Part shown: piece by piece, positions 1 through 6,709 of the stretch
Layout: every line of letters begins with the position of its first letter
Position numbering within the stretch: position 1 is the stretch's first letter
Assembly: GCA_002316595.1 (NCBI GenBank)
Contig: DCDV01000004.1
Location: 331,760 to 340,412 of the forward strand
Direction of reading: 5' to 3'
Source of the DNA: Mageeibacillus sp. UBA1046
GTDB lineage: Bacteria; Bacillota; Clostridia; Saccharofermentanales; DTU023
DNA: 8,653 bases
Made by a program: the position numbers and the translations under genes
Notes under the pieces: generated by a model
Told to the model about the DNA's origin: nothing
The model's input: only the letters and a program-made list of their open reading frames with translations
Database searches by the model: none

Positions 1-2186
1 AAGCGCAGCCACATCAGCTGACCATGTATAACGATTGAATCCCGGTTGAGATCCGCCGGCAGATATTTACGCAGCTTGTCATCTTCTGTTCTGTCCGGTG
101 CTAAATAATCCAAAGCAAGCAAACCACCTCCTGACACGACTTTGTCGCCTGCACACCGATAGCTGACCGGAACCTCTTTTTGCAGGGCAAGGCTGATTAA
201 TTCCTGAGTCAAGTCCTCTTCGACATAACTACTGTTGTCGGCAGCAAGATCTCTGCTGCCGGTTCCGGGCATAATCACTCCGGAAATCATGCCCTGTTCC
301 AGCAGATCCATTATCCCGCCACAGTGATCACTGTGGCCGTGAGTGACAATAGCCGTGTCTATCCTGGCAATACCTTGAGAGCGCAAAAACGGCATGATCG
401 TATAATAGCCCTGGTCTCTCTCGCCGCCGTCAATCAGTACAGTTTTGTCAGCAACCCGGAGAAGGCAGCTGTCCCCCTGCCCCACATCAAGAAACCAGAT
501 TTCGCTTCCTTTTGGTCCGGACCGGCCAATAAAGCTAATAAGGAAGACAAACAGCAAGGTAAGCTTCAGGAGCCGGCGCAGGACATATGCCGGTCTTAAC
601 CTGACCAGGGCCAGTCCAAGGCAGAGAGCTGACAGCAATATAATGATGCGGCCGGCAAACCCCATTTCTCCGCTGCCAACAAAGCCTCCTCCGGCGCCAG
701 AGCAGCTTTCAGCAAGAGAGCGTAGAACATTAACTGCTTGCCTTAGAACAAAGCGCCAGATAACAAGCAAGGGGGAAGAGACGGCCGGCAAAATGAAATT
801 CAGCGGCGCCAGCAGAAACAAACCTGATATGCCGCCGGCTGTAATCAGAACAGCGGGAATGCCTGCGATGACGTTGACGATCAGAGACAGAGGATTGAAA
901 CCATTCTGCCAATATAAAGAGGGGAGAATACAAGCAAGCTGAGCGCAGCAGGTAATGGCCAGAAGCTGAAACACACGGCTGACAAAGCTGCTTAAGAAGT
1001 GTCTTATTCTCCGTTTGATCTTATAGCCAGGCAGAGAACCTGAATTTTCCCGGGCAGATAAAGGCGGCGTGGTGAATTTCCTGCTGTCGGACTCTGAACT
1101 CACCCCAAGCCAGGACAGGAGCGGAGACACTCCTAAACGTATGCCGCCAGTTGCTGCCAGACTCAGCCAGTATCCTCGCTGCAAGGCGCGGAAAGGATTA
1201 AGTAAGAGAATCAAACCTGTAATAGCAAGCAAAGACATCTCATCCAGTGCCAACTCTCTATGTCTGGCATACTTCCTCAGCAAGATCATAAGACAGGCTC
1301 TGCTGACGCCTGTGCGCCAGCCGGTAATAATACCAAAGGCAATTAACAAGACCAGAGTCAGATAATCTTTCGACCTCTTGTTGATAGTTTTAATCTGCTT
1401 TAAAGGAATCAGCACAAAGCCCAGATGTGCACCTGAGACTGAGACCAGGTGTATCAGGCCGCTTTCTTTGAAAGCGTAATTCTCAGCGGGAGTGATACCG
1501 TCTGTATTACCCAGGCAGATAGCAGCGGCCAGTCCGGCTATGTCAGAATCCAGCGTTCTTTGAAAAAATCTGAAAGCCGACCCTTGCAGATCAGCCGTGA
1601 AATTGCGCCAGAGTGAGAGAGGAGAAGTCCTGCTTTCTTTTATCTCCGGTGCCTGACCAAGAAAGGCCTCTAAAAAAACTCCTTGTCCTCTAAGCTGTGC
1701 CTGGCGGTCAAAACCTCCCGGGTTTCTTTGACCTGACGGTATCTCCAGCAGCGTTCCTGACTCGATCACATTTCCTGCCCGGAGATACTTTGGTTTTCCT
1801 CTCACGGCTACCAGCGGACCTGTGTCCAGACGCAGAACTGCCTCACTCCATTCAGAATCGCCGGACACTGCCGGTATGATGATTCTGCCCCGCCAAATGG
1901 TCGCTTTGGCACTGAGTTCTTCAACCTTTCTTTGCTCCAGTTTAAACTCCCGAAAAACAGGCGCCGATAATATAAACAAGGCTAATATAAAAGCAAGCAT
2001 AATGCGCCTGTCCAGTCCGCCATGCCATCCACGCCAGAAAAATACGCCAATAATGATGATAAGTAAGGGAATAGTATATAAATCCAGAGTAAGAGCGAAT
2101 ATGACTGCCAGAGCTGCTGCGAAAAGTAAAACAGCCGGCCTGACCGGCCTCATCCCCCATTTAGTATTTTCGACTCTGTTCAGCAT
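1..2186 (-). CDS. comEC: ComEC/Rec2 family DNA internalization channel (C-terminus beyond window)
   Basis: Forms the inner-membrane channel that takes single-stranded DNA into the cell during natural transformation. The frame stays open from the ATG at 2186 to base 1, giving 728 residues; by family comparison several tens of C-terminal residues lie outside. Visible parts in order: hydrophobic N-terminal helices (about residues 19-76), a soluble DUF4131-like region (about 77-235), the Competence domain starting with HLVSVSGAHLG (246-256, family signature HLxAxSGxH) and several hydrophobic helices, then a metallo-beta-lactamase-like domain with DVGQGD (567-572) and THGHSDH (615-621), which keeps the HxHxDH metal site. 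A hydrophilic insert of about 30 residues lies near 362-390. The start is uncertain: no good ribosome binding site precedes the ATG, and an in-frame GTG at 2207 follows a TAA. It is the last visible gene of the engB-nudC cluster, separated by a repeat array. A working uptake system also needs genes not seen here. Confidence 0.93.
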   Translation of the reverse strand, partial: MLNRVENTKWGMRPVRPAVLLFAAALAVIFALTLDLYTIPLLIIIIGVFFWRGWHGGLDRRIMLAFILALFILSAPVFREFKLEQRKVEELSAKATIWRGRIIIPAVSGDSEWSEAVLRLDTGPLVAVRGKPKYLRAGNVIESGTLLEIPSGQRNPGGFDRQAQLRGQGVFLEAFLGQAPEIKESRTSPLSLWRNFTADLQGSAFRFFQRTLDSDIAGLAAAICLGNTDGITPAENYAFKESGLIHLVSVSGAHLGFVLIPLKQIKTINKRSKDYLTLVLLIAFGIITGWRTGVSRACLMILLRKYARHRELALDEMSLLAITGLILLLNPFRALQRGYWLSLAATGGIRLGVSPLLSWLGVSSESDSRKFTTPPLSARENSGSLPGYKIKRRIRHFLSSFVSRVFQLLAITCCAQLACILPSLYWQNGFNPLSLIVNVIAGIPAVLITAGGISGLFLLAPLNFILPAVSSPLLVIWRFVLRQAVNVLRSLAESCSGAGGGFVGSGEMGFAGRIIILLSALCLGLALVRLRPAYVLRRLLKLTLLFVFLISFIGRSGPKGSEIWFLDVGQGDSCLLRVADKTVLIDGGERDQGYYTIMPFLRSQGIARIDTAIVTHGHSDHCGGIMDLLEQGMISGVIMPGTGSRDLAADNSSYVEEDLTQELISLALQKEVPVSYRCAGDKVVSGGGLLALDYLAPDRTEDDKLRKYLPADLNRDSIVIHGQLMWLR

Positions 2187-2443
2187 GCCAACATCTTGAC
2201 AGAGCACCGAGCTTTAAACTCTTCTTTTCATTGGTGTTTGCGGGACAATATACTTCAGCAGACCTCAATAATACCGGCACCCGGATTCCCGGAACATTTC
2301 ACCAGGACGGAGTCGATCCTTGGCGCCTTGATTTCTCCGGAACATTTCACCGGGACGTAGTCGATTCTTGGCGACTTGATTCTCCCGGCAACATTTCACC
2401 GGGACGGAGTCGATTCTTGGCGACTTGATTTTACCGGCAACGG
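2187..2443. other. Intergenic spacer between nudC-like gene and comEC
   Basis: This 257-base gap separates two minus-strand genes. Its right part (2293-2441) is a tandem repeat array that runs almost up to the nudC-like stop codon. Its left part (about 2208-2292) is AT-richer and contains the 13-base word shared with the other array. I see no convincing intrinsic terminator after the nudC-like gene and no good -35/-10 pair for comEC, so whether comEC is co-transcribed with engB-nudC cannot be decided from sequence. Confidence 0.6.
2293..2441. repeat. Tandem array of three 48/49-bp direct repeats
   Basis: Copies begin at 2293, 2341 and 2390, each with AACATTTCACC, and are 48, 49 and 49 bases long; a fourth copy is only the AAC at 2439-2441. 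Copies two and three differ at three positions by eye; copy one is more diverged. Each unit contains two short inverted pairs: AGTCG/CGACT around an 8-base loop, and TCCCGG/CCGGGA around AACATTTCA-type loops (best at the copy 2/3 junction). The change of period from 48 to 49 breaks any reading frame, so the array is non-coding. It ends 2 bases before the stop codon of the nudC-like gene. Confidence 0.9.
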
Positions 2444-3289
2444 TTATTCTCCGGGATACTCACCTGATCGGAAAGCACTCATCATCGCTCCGGTTAGGGA
2501 GATGTTATCTTCTAAATCAGGAACATTATCACGGTCCATCCAGATGCCTAAAGACAGTTCGTCCTCTTGCAGGATGATCTTGTCATCACCGTCCAATTCA
2601 GCAAAGAATCCGACCAGAATGGAATCCGTGAAAGGCCAGGGCTGGCTCTTGTAGTATTGAATATTCTTGACCCTGAGACCGACCTCCTCCATGACTTCGC
2701 GGCGAACAGTCTGTTCCAGGCTCTCGCCAACCTCATTGAAACCGGCTACCAGGGAGTAGTTTGCATACTCCCTGTCGGCATATTTGGTGAGGAGGAGCTC
2801 GTCACCATTATATACACCAACGATGATAGCAGGAGAGATAGTCGGATAGACTAACATGCCGCAATCGTCACAATAGAGCAATCTCTCTTTTGACGACCTT
2901 TGATAATCTTTTCTGCAGCGGCTGCAAAATTTGTGATCCCTGTACCAGCGGTAAAGCTGCCAGGCGACTATGCCTGCAAAGGATCGCCAATACTTCTTTT
3001 CTGCACGAAAGCGCGAGATATGAACATAGGACCAGCCGGCTGCATCATCCAGATCAACATCCTCGAGCAGAAAGTAGTTCAGCTCGTCAATGGTAAAGAG
3101 AAATTGGGCCTTCTCCTTTAAATCCGGATAATCTTGTTGGAAATCGCTGAAAGAGGGATACCAGAGCTTCTCTCTCCCTTCCTGGATCAAAACCATCTCC
3201 TCCTTAAAGGAAATAAACAGATCCTCGTCTTGTGCGCTTTTGGGATAATATTCGTTTCGAAAAACTTTTGGTTCAATATCCTGAAGCAT
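2444..3289 (-). CDS. nudC: NudC-type NAD(H) pyrophosphatase (Nudix hydrolase with zinc ribbon)
   Basis: Predicted to hydrolyse NADH/NAD+ to NMN(H) and AMP; some NudC enzymes also remove NAD caps from RNA. With the start at 3289 the protein has 281 residues, close to the family. It shows a four-cysteine zinc ribbon (C122, C125, C140, C143), a complete Nudix box from G183 to L205 (G-x5-E-x7-REVMEEVGL), and, just after it, SQPWPF (215-220), the signature that separates NudC from other Nudix families (here followed by TDS). The N-terminal 100 residues are the usual variable domain. An ATG at 3319 would add ten residues overlapping engB, but the ATG at 3289 has AAGGA nine bases upstream and sits one base after the engB stop, so it is preferred. 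Co-transcription with engB is very likely. Biochemical preference (NADH versus NAD-RNA) cannot be read from sequence. Confidence 0.93.
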   Translation of the reverse strand: MLQDIEPKVFRNEYYPKSAQDEDLFISFKEEMVLIQEGREKLWYPSFSDFQQDYPDLKEKAQFLFTIDELNYFLLEDVDLDDAAGWSYVHISRFRAEKKYWRSFAGIVAWQLYRWYRDHKFCSRCRKDYQRSSKERLLYCDDCGMLVYPTISPAIIVGVYNGDELLLTKYADREYANYSLVAGFNEVGESLEQTVRREVMEEVGLRVKNIQYYKSQPWPFTDSILVGFFAELDGDDKIILQEDELSLGIWMDRDNVPDLEDNISLTGAMMSAFRSGEYPGE

Positions 3290-3290
3290 G

Positions 3291-3932
3291 TCAATCTGTC
3301 CTTTTGGCTTTAGCACCAACTAATCCGGCGAGAAATTGACGCAGATCTTTAATGCCTGTTCCCTTCTCGGCCGCAACGATGTGTATCCGGAGATCGTCTT
3401 CATCACCGGAGTATCTGCTGACAATAATGTTCCGGATTTCACGCTGCCTGAGCAGCAGCTGCTGGCGGGACAATTTGTCAGTTTTGGTGAGAACAATGGA
3501 CCATCCGTGGCCCAGTGCCTGCAGCCAGTCCATCATCTGCCAGTCATTGGCTCCGGGATCATGGCGCGCGTCGAGCAAAAGCAGGATATGCCGCAGGGGG
3601 CGATCACTGGTTATATATTGATTGGTAAGATCAGAGTATTTTGCTTTCTCCGTTGATGCGGCCTGGGCATATCCGTAACCCGGGACATCCACCAGGCGCA
3701 GGAAATTATCGACCTCAAAGAAGTTTATTAATCTGGTTTTGCCCGGTGTCTGACTGGTGTAGGCTAATCTTTTAATTCCTGTCAGGGCATTGATCAAAGT
3801 TGATTTACCCACGTTTGACTTGCCTGCCAGGACTATTTCCGGTTTGGCGGGATCAAAGGCCGGGAATTGTCCAGCTTTGGCACAGGTGGCGAGAAGCCGC
3901 GTTTGCCTGAAATTTATTTCTTTGTCTGCCAC
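3291..3932 (-). CDS. engB: Ribosome biogenesis GTP-binding protein YsxC/EngB
   Basis: Essential GTPase of the TRAFAC/Era-like class that assists late assembly of the large ribosomal subunit. Read from the GTG at 3932 it has 213 residues, near the family's usual 195-210. Motifs in order: G1 GKSNVGKS (37-44), the PGKT element of the switch I region (63-66), G3 DVPGYGYA (82-89), G4 TKTDK (139-143), G5-like VAAEKGTG (186-193). All GTP-binding elements are present. An upstream in-frame ATG at 3956 would add eight residues, but it has only a poorly spaced purine tract, whereas the GTG has GGGAGG six bases upstream, and homologues begin at about this point. First gene of the engB-nudC cluster, divergent from the PRPP-synthetase-like pair. 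In many Firmicutes engB lies beside lon or clpX; that is not so here, at least on the visible side. Confidence 0.95.
   Translation of the reverse strand: MADKEINFRQTRLLATCAKAGQFPAFDPAKPEIVLAGKSNVGKSTLINALTGIKRLAYTSQTPGKTRLINFFEVDNFLRLVDVPGYGYAQAASTEKAKYSDLTNQYITSDRPLRHILLLLDARHDPGANDWQMMDWLQALGHGWSIVLTKTDKLSRQQLLLRQREIRNIIVSRYSGDEDDLRIHIVAAEKGTGIKDLRQFLAGLVGAKAKRTD
3299..3303 (-). promoter_or_regulatory. Ribosome binding site of nudC inside the end of engB
   Basis: AAGGA on the minus strand, nine bases before the ATG at 3289, lies within the last codons of engB. The engB TGA (3293-3291) and the nudC ATG are separated by a single base, the usual layout for translational coupling. This site decides the nudC start. 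Confidence 0.65.
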
Positions 3933-3938
3933 TGCTGT

Positions 3939-3944
3939 CCTCCC
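3939..3944 (-). promoter_or_regulatory. Ribosome binding site GGGAGG selecting the GTG start of engB
   Basis: GGGAGG on the minus strand, six bases upstream of GTG 3932, lies inside the possible N-terminal extension that would begin at ATG 3956. It is the main reason for preferring the shorter product. Confidence 0.6.
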
Positions 3945-3996
3945 AAAGCTGTCCATTGTTACTAACTAAATAGCCTTTTCTTCTATACTCTTTGTG

Positions 3997-4025
3997 TTGG
4001 ATATTTATATTGCCATTGCTATAAT
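3997..4025 (+). promoter_or_regulatory. Extended -10 promoter for the PRPP-synthetase-like pair
   Basis: A perfect TATAAT (4020-4025) is preceded by TG one base away (TGCTATAAT), the extended -10 arrangement of sigma-70/sigma-A promoters. At 17 bases upstream is a weak -35, TTGGAT (3997-4002). Transcription would start near 4032, leaving a leader of about 25 bases that holds GGGAGG (4042-4047), nine bases before the ATG at 4057. No equally clear promoter for the divergent engB is seen in the same 100-base gap. Confidence 0.7.
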
Positions 4026-4056
4026 AAATTTGTCCAGTGATGGGAGGATAGCATAG

Positions 4057-5319
4057 ATGAGCTTTAATAGATATGATGACCGGAATCGGGTCTACAGCGA
4101 TACAATGCTTAATTCTATCGGACCTATTGCAATGATTACTGAACAACTGGATCCCACCCTGGCCTCACAGATAAATTACCAGCTGGTGCAGCGCCGTTCA
4201 GAACATGCAGAAGCAGATCCTGAGCTCTGCAATAATGCCGGCTATGTGCGCGACGATTATCGCATCAGAGCAAATATGGAACGCTACGAGTCAGGCGAAG
4301 GCAAAGTAATCATCGAGCAATCCGTCAGAGGCCACGATGTCTTTATCTTCACGGATGTGCTCAACTATGGCAAAGAATACCCACGTTACGGTTTTAGCTC
4401 TTCTATGAGTCCGGATGAACATTATCAGGATCTGATCCGTCTGGTGCAGGCAACAAGGTCTACCGCTCTGCGTGTCAATGTAATCATGCCTTACTTATAT
4501 GAAGGCAGACGCTACAGAAGAACTGCACGCGAATCCCTGGACTGTGCTCAAATGCTGCAGGGATTGTTTGATCTGGGCATCGATAATTTCATCACCTTTG
4601 ATGCTCATGACGGCAGAATAGCCAACGCGGTACCCCGCCACAACTTTGAGACCTTCCCCACCTCGCAGCAAATCCTGCAGACATTATTTGAGACCTTCCC
4701 CGACATTGATCTTAATCCCGCAAAATTCATGATCGTAAGCCCGGATGAGAATAGCATCAACCGCGGCATTTTTTTTGCTTCAACCTTACAGGTTCCTATG
4801 GGAATTTTTTACTCTAACAGGAATTTTGTCCGCATAGACGGACACATTGTTGAGGAAACAACGATGAAGTTTCTGGGTGATAATGTCAAGGGCATGGATA
4901 TTTTACTGGTGGACGATTTGATGGATACCGGGATTACTTTCCTGGAATGCGCTTCCTATCTCAAGGCGCAGGGAGCTGAAAGAATCTTCTGCGCGGCGTC
5001 CTTCGCCCAGTTCACTCAGGGTATAGATCACATGCGCCAGGCATACTCAAGCGGAATCATAACGGGTGTTTTTGCAACTGATATGGCTTATCGCTCACCT
5101 GAGCTGATCAGTTCGACCTGGTACCATGATGTGCCCATGGCGTCTGAGTTAGCAGTTCTGGTCGATGCTCTGAATCACGACGCCTCACTCTCCGTAATGC
5201 TCGCCCAGGCAGGCGGTATCGAGAAGCTGGCAGAGCTGCAGAGGGAAAGATACGCGCAGCTTTATGGTAAAGATAAAATGCTGAATTATGATCCACGGCA
5301 AATCACTTTAGACATATAG
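4057..5319 (+). CDS. PRPP-synthetase-like protein, paralog 1 (degenerate flexible loop)
   Basis: Divergent relative of ribose-phosphate pyrophosphokinase (Prs), 420 residues against about 315 for canonical Prs, with extra length at the N-terminus and a 30-residue C-terminal tail. Landmarks: RYESGEG (76-82, canonical RFSDGE), SVRGHDVF (89-96), MPYLYEGRR (144-152, in place of the canonical PYxxYARQD), FDAHDGR (181-187, metal/ATP histidine region), VSPDEN (227-232), and an intact PRPP-binding loop VDDLMDTGIT (285-294). The catalytic KRR of the flexible loop is missing: the aligned stretch is YSNR (252-255). It may therefore bind PRPP or ribose 5-phosphate but be weak or inactive as a synthase alone. 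It has a good ribosome binding site and is followed after 36 nt by its paralog, so both are probably made together. A canonical prs gene probably lies elsewhere, so the symbol prs is withheld. Function is inferred. Confidence 0.85.
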   Translation: MSFNRYDDRNRVYSDTMLNSIGPIAMITEQLDPTLASQINYQLVQRRSEHAEADPELCNNAGYVRDDYRIRANMERYESGEGKVIIEQSVRGHDVFIFTDVLNYGKEYPRYGFSSSMSPDEHYQDLIRLVQATRSTALRVNVIMPYLYEGRRYRRTARESLDCAQMLQGLFDLGIDNFITFDAHDGRIANAVPRHNFETFPTSQQILQTLFETFPDIDLNPAKFMIVSPDENSINRGIFFASTLQVPMGIFYSNRNFVRIDGHIVEETTMKFLGDNVKGMDILLVDDLMDTGITFLECASYLKAQGAERIFCAASFAQFTQGIDHMRQAYSSGIITGVFATDMAYRSPELISSTWYHDVPMASELAVLVDALNHDASLSVMLAQAGGIEKLAELQRERYAQLYGKDKMLNYDPRQITLDI

Positions 5320-5344
5320 AAGACCGATTGAAGATGATATTTCG

Positions 5345-5350
5345 AGGAGG
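5345..5350 (+). promoter_or_regulatory. Ribosome binding site AGGAGG of PRPP-synthetase-like paralog 2
   Basis: A consensus AGGAGG five bases before the ATG at 5356, in the 36-base gap between the two paralogs. It is stronger than the site of the first gene (GGGAGG, nine-base spacing), which would allow comparable or higher output of the second subunit from a shared message. Confidence 0.6.
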
Positions 5351-5355
5351 AAATA

Positions 5356-6576
5356 ATGGATTTCGAAACTAATGGTCGTGAAAATGATCTCACCTATGAT
5401 CCGAATTATTATAAGTATGATCAATACGGCAAGAATCCCATGCCGGCTTTTGCTCCGGTAGGGCTGATTGCCATGCGCAGTGCCATTGATTTCAGCAGAC
5501 TGGTAAATGATTTTCTGGTTGAAAGACGCGAAGCATATCTGGAAAGTGAACCTGACACCGAAATCAGTCCCGGTTTCCTCCGCGAGGACTACAGTGTCCC
5601 GGTCAATACTTTCCGCTTCTCCTCAGGTGAAGGCAAAGCTGTAGTAGAACGCACTGTGCGCGGACATGACCTCTACATAATCTGCGATCCGGCCAACTAC
5701 TCCGTAACCTATAATATCCGTGGCATTGAAAACCATATGAGTCCTGACGATCATTACCAGGATCTCAAGCGAGTCATACTGGCCAGCTCGGGAAAGGCCA
5801 GACGCATCAATGTCATCATGCCCTACCTTTATGAAGGACGCCAGCACCGCAGAAATGCCAGAGAATCCTTAGACTGCGCCTATATGCTGGAGGAACTGGA
5901 TAATCTGGGCGTAGCCAATCTGATAACCTTTGACGCGCATGACGATCGTGTCGCCAATGCTGTGCCGACCTTTGGTTTCGAGAGTGTTCCTACTGTGTAC
6001 CAGATTCTCAAAGCGCTTAACAATCTATATCCGGAAATTATAAAAAACCGCAGTAATCTGATGATTGTAAGCCCGGACGAAGGCGCTATATCGCGGTCCA
6101 TGTACTATGCCTCAGTACTGGGGGTGCCGCTGGGCACGTTCTATAAACGGCGAGACTACACTACCATCAAGAATGGCAGAAATCCCATCATCGCTCACGA
6201 ATTTCTGGGTGATTCCGTTGAAGGCAAAGATGTCTTGATAGTAGACGATATGATCTCCTCCGGTGAGTCAATGCTTAACCTGGCCCGCCAACTCAAGCAG
6301 AGAAATGCTAACAGAATCTTCTGCGCCGCGACCTTCGGTTTATTTACTGACGGCCTGGAGTCGTTTAATAAAGCATACGAAGAAGGATACCTTGACCGCA
6401 TCTTCTGTACGAATCTTACTTATCGGCTGCCTGAGCTCTTTGACGCTCCCTGGTATTGCGATGTAAATTTGGCGAAGTTTGTCGCGCTGCTGATCGACGC
6501 GGTTAACCATAATGCCTCACTCAGTTCCCTGATCGATCCATCCGTCAAAATCCGTAAACTGCTCGGCTCAGCTTAA
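5356..6576 (+). CDS. PRPP-synthetase-like protein, paralog 2 (degenerate PRPP loop)
   Basis: Second member of the pair, 406 residues, clearly homologous to paralog 1 along its whole length. Landmarks: FRFSSGEG (86-93), VRGHDLY (101-107), MPYLYEGRQ (145-153), FDAHDDR (182-188), VSPDEG (228-233), and a preserved Lys-Arg flexible loop YKRRDY (253-258). The PRPP loop reads VDDMISSGES (286-295): the third Asp and the Thr of the usual DDxxDT are replaced by Ser-Ser. From memory this version matches a protein widespread in Clostridia and usually annotated ribose-phosphate pyrophosphokinase, so the SSG loop is probably a family trait rather than recent decay. It has a consensus ribosome binding site and likely shares the promoter at 3997-4025. 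It could be a catalytic PRPP synthase variant, a regulatory subunit, or an enzyme acting on another pentose phosphate. Confidence 0.87.
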   Translation: MDFETNGRENDLTYDPNYYKYDQYGKNPMPAFAPVGLIAMRSAIDFSRLVNDFLVERREAYLESEPDTEISPGFLREDYSVPVNTFRFSSGEGKAVVERTVRGHDLYIICDPANYSVTYNIRGIENHMSPDDHYQDLKRVILASSGKARRINVIMPYLYEGRQHRRNARESLDCAYMLEELDNLGVANLITFDAHDDRVANAVPTFGFESVPTVYQILKALNNLYPEIIKNRSNLMIVSPDEGAISRSMYYASVLGVPLGTFYKRRDYTTIKNGRNPIIAHEFLGDSVEGKDVLIVDDMISSGESMLNLARQLKQRNANRIFCAATFGLFTDGLESFNKAYEEGYLDRIFCTNLTYRLPELFDAPWYCDVNLAKFVALLIDAVNHNASLSSLIDPSVKIRKLLGSA

Positions 6577-6590
6577 TCCGACCCTCCCCG

Positions 6591-6611
6591 GACTGGCAGC
6601 CGCTGCCGGTC
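6591..6611 (+). terminator. Possible hairpin after PRPP-synthetase-like paralog 2
   Basis: GACTGGCAG and CTGCCGGTC form a nine-pair stem (one G-U) with a three-base CCG loop, 15 bases after the stop codon. There is no T-run after it, so it is either a weak terminator or an mRNA 3'-end stabiliser; termination may instead use the second hairpin at 6652-6686. Confidence 0.4.
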
Positions 6612-6651
6612 ACTGCAATCTGTCAATACAATTGCTGTTAAAGTTCTGCGT

Positions 6652-6686
6652 ATAAAAACAACTCCGGATGAAACACTGGAGTTGTT
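6652..6686 (-). terminator. Intrinsic terminator of the ornithine cyclodeaminase-like gene
   Basis: AACAACTCC (6657-6665) and GGAGTTGTT (6678-6686) form a nine-base-pair stem. Read on the minus strand the hairpin runs straight into TTTTTATA, a proper U-tract, 24 bases beyond the stop of the cyclodeaminase-like gene. Read on the plus strand the following TGCAATTTATA is a poorer tract, but the same stem could help end the convergent PRPP-synthetase-like message. Confidence 0.8.
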
Positions 6687-6709
6687 GCAATTTATAAAGA
6701 CTATTGCTG

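Noticed and set aside
445..2199. Several plus-strand open frames of 60-165 codons opposite comEC
   Set aside because: They lie antisense to a continuous 728-codon comEC frame with clear motifs, and show no family features or ribosome binding sites.
2220..2231. Tiny leader peptide ATG-AAA-AGA-AGA-GTT-TAA upstream of comEC on the minus strand
   Set aside because: Five codons with no ribosome binding site or attenuator-like structure around them; likely chance.
2293..2441. CRISPR array
   Set aside because: Repeats are directly contiguous with no unique spacers, only three units, and no cas genes. The 30-bp array at 7880-7969 fails for the same reason.
2231..2654. Plus-strand open frames across the 48/49-bp array with repeated GTFHxDxVDSWRLD-like peptides
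   Set aside because: The repeat period switches between 48 and 49, so the frame is not kept between copies. No ribosome binding site is seen, and the second frame overlaps the well-supported nudC-like gene on the other strand.
3957..4056. Minus-strand promoter for engB (TGGACA with TATAAA)
   Set aside because: The two words are 21 bases apart, too far for a normal sigma-A promoter, and no better pair was found.
3853..4146. 97-codon minus-strand frame across the engB/PRPP-synthetase-like gap
   Set aside because: It covers the extended -10 promoter and both gene starts, and its peptide has no recognisable features.
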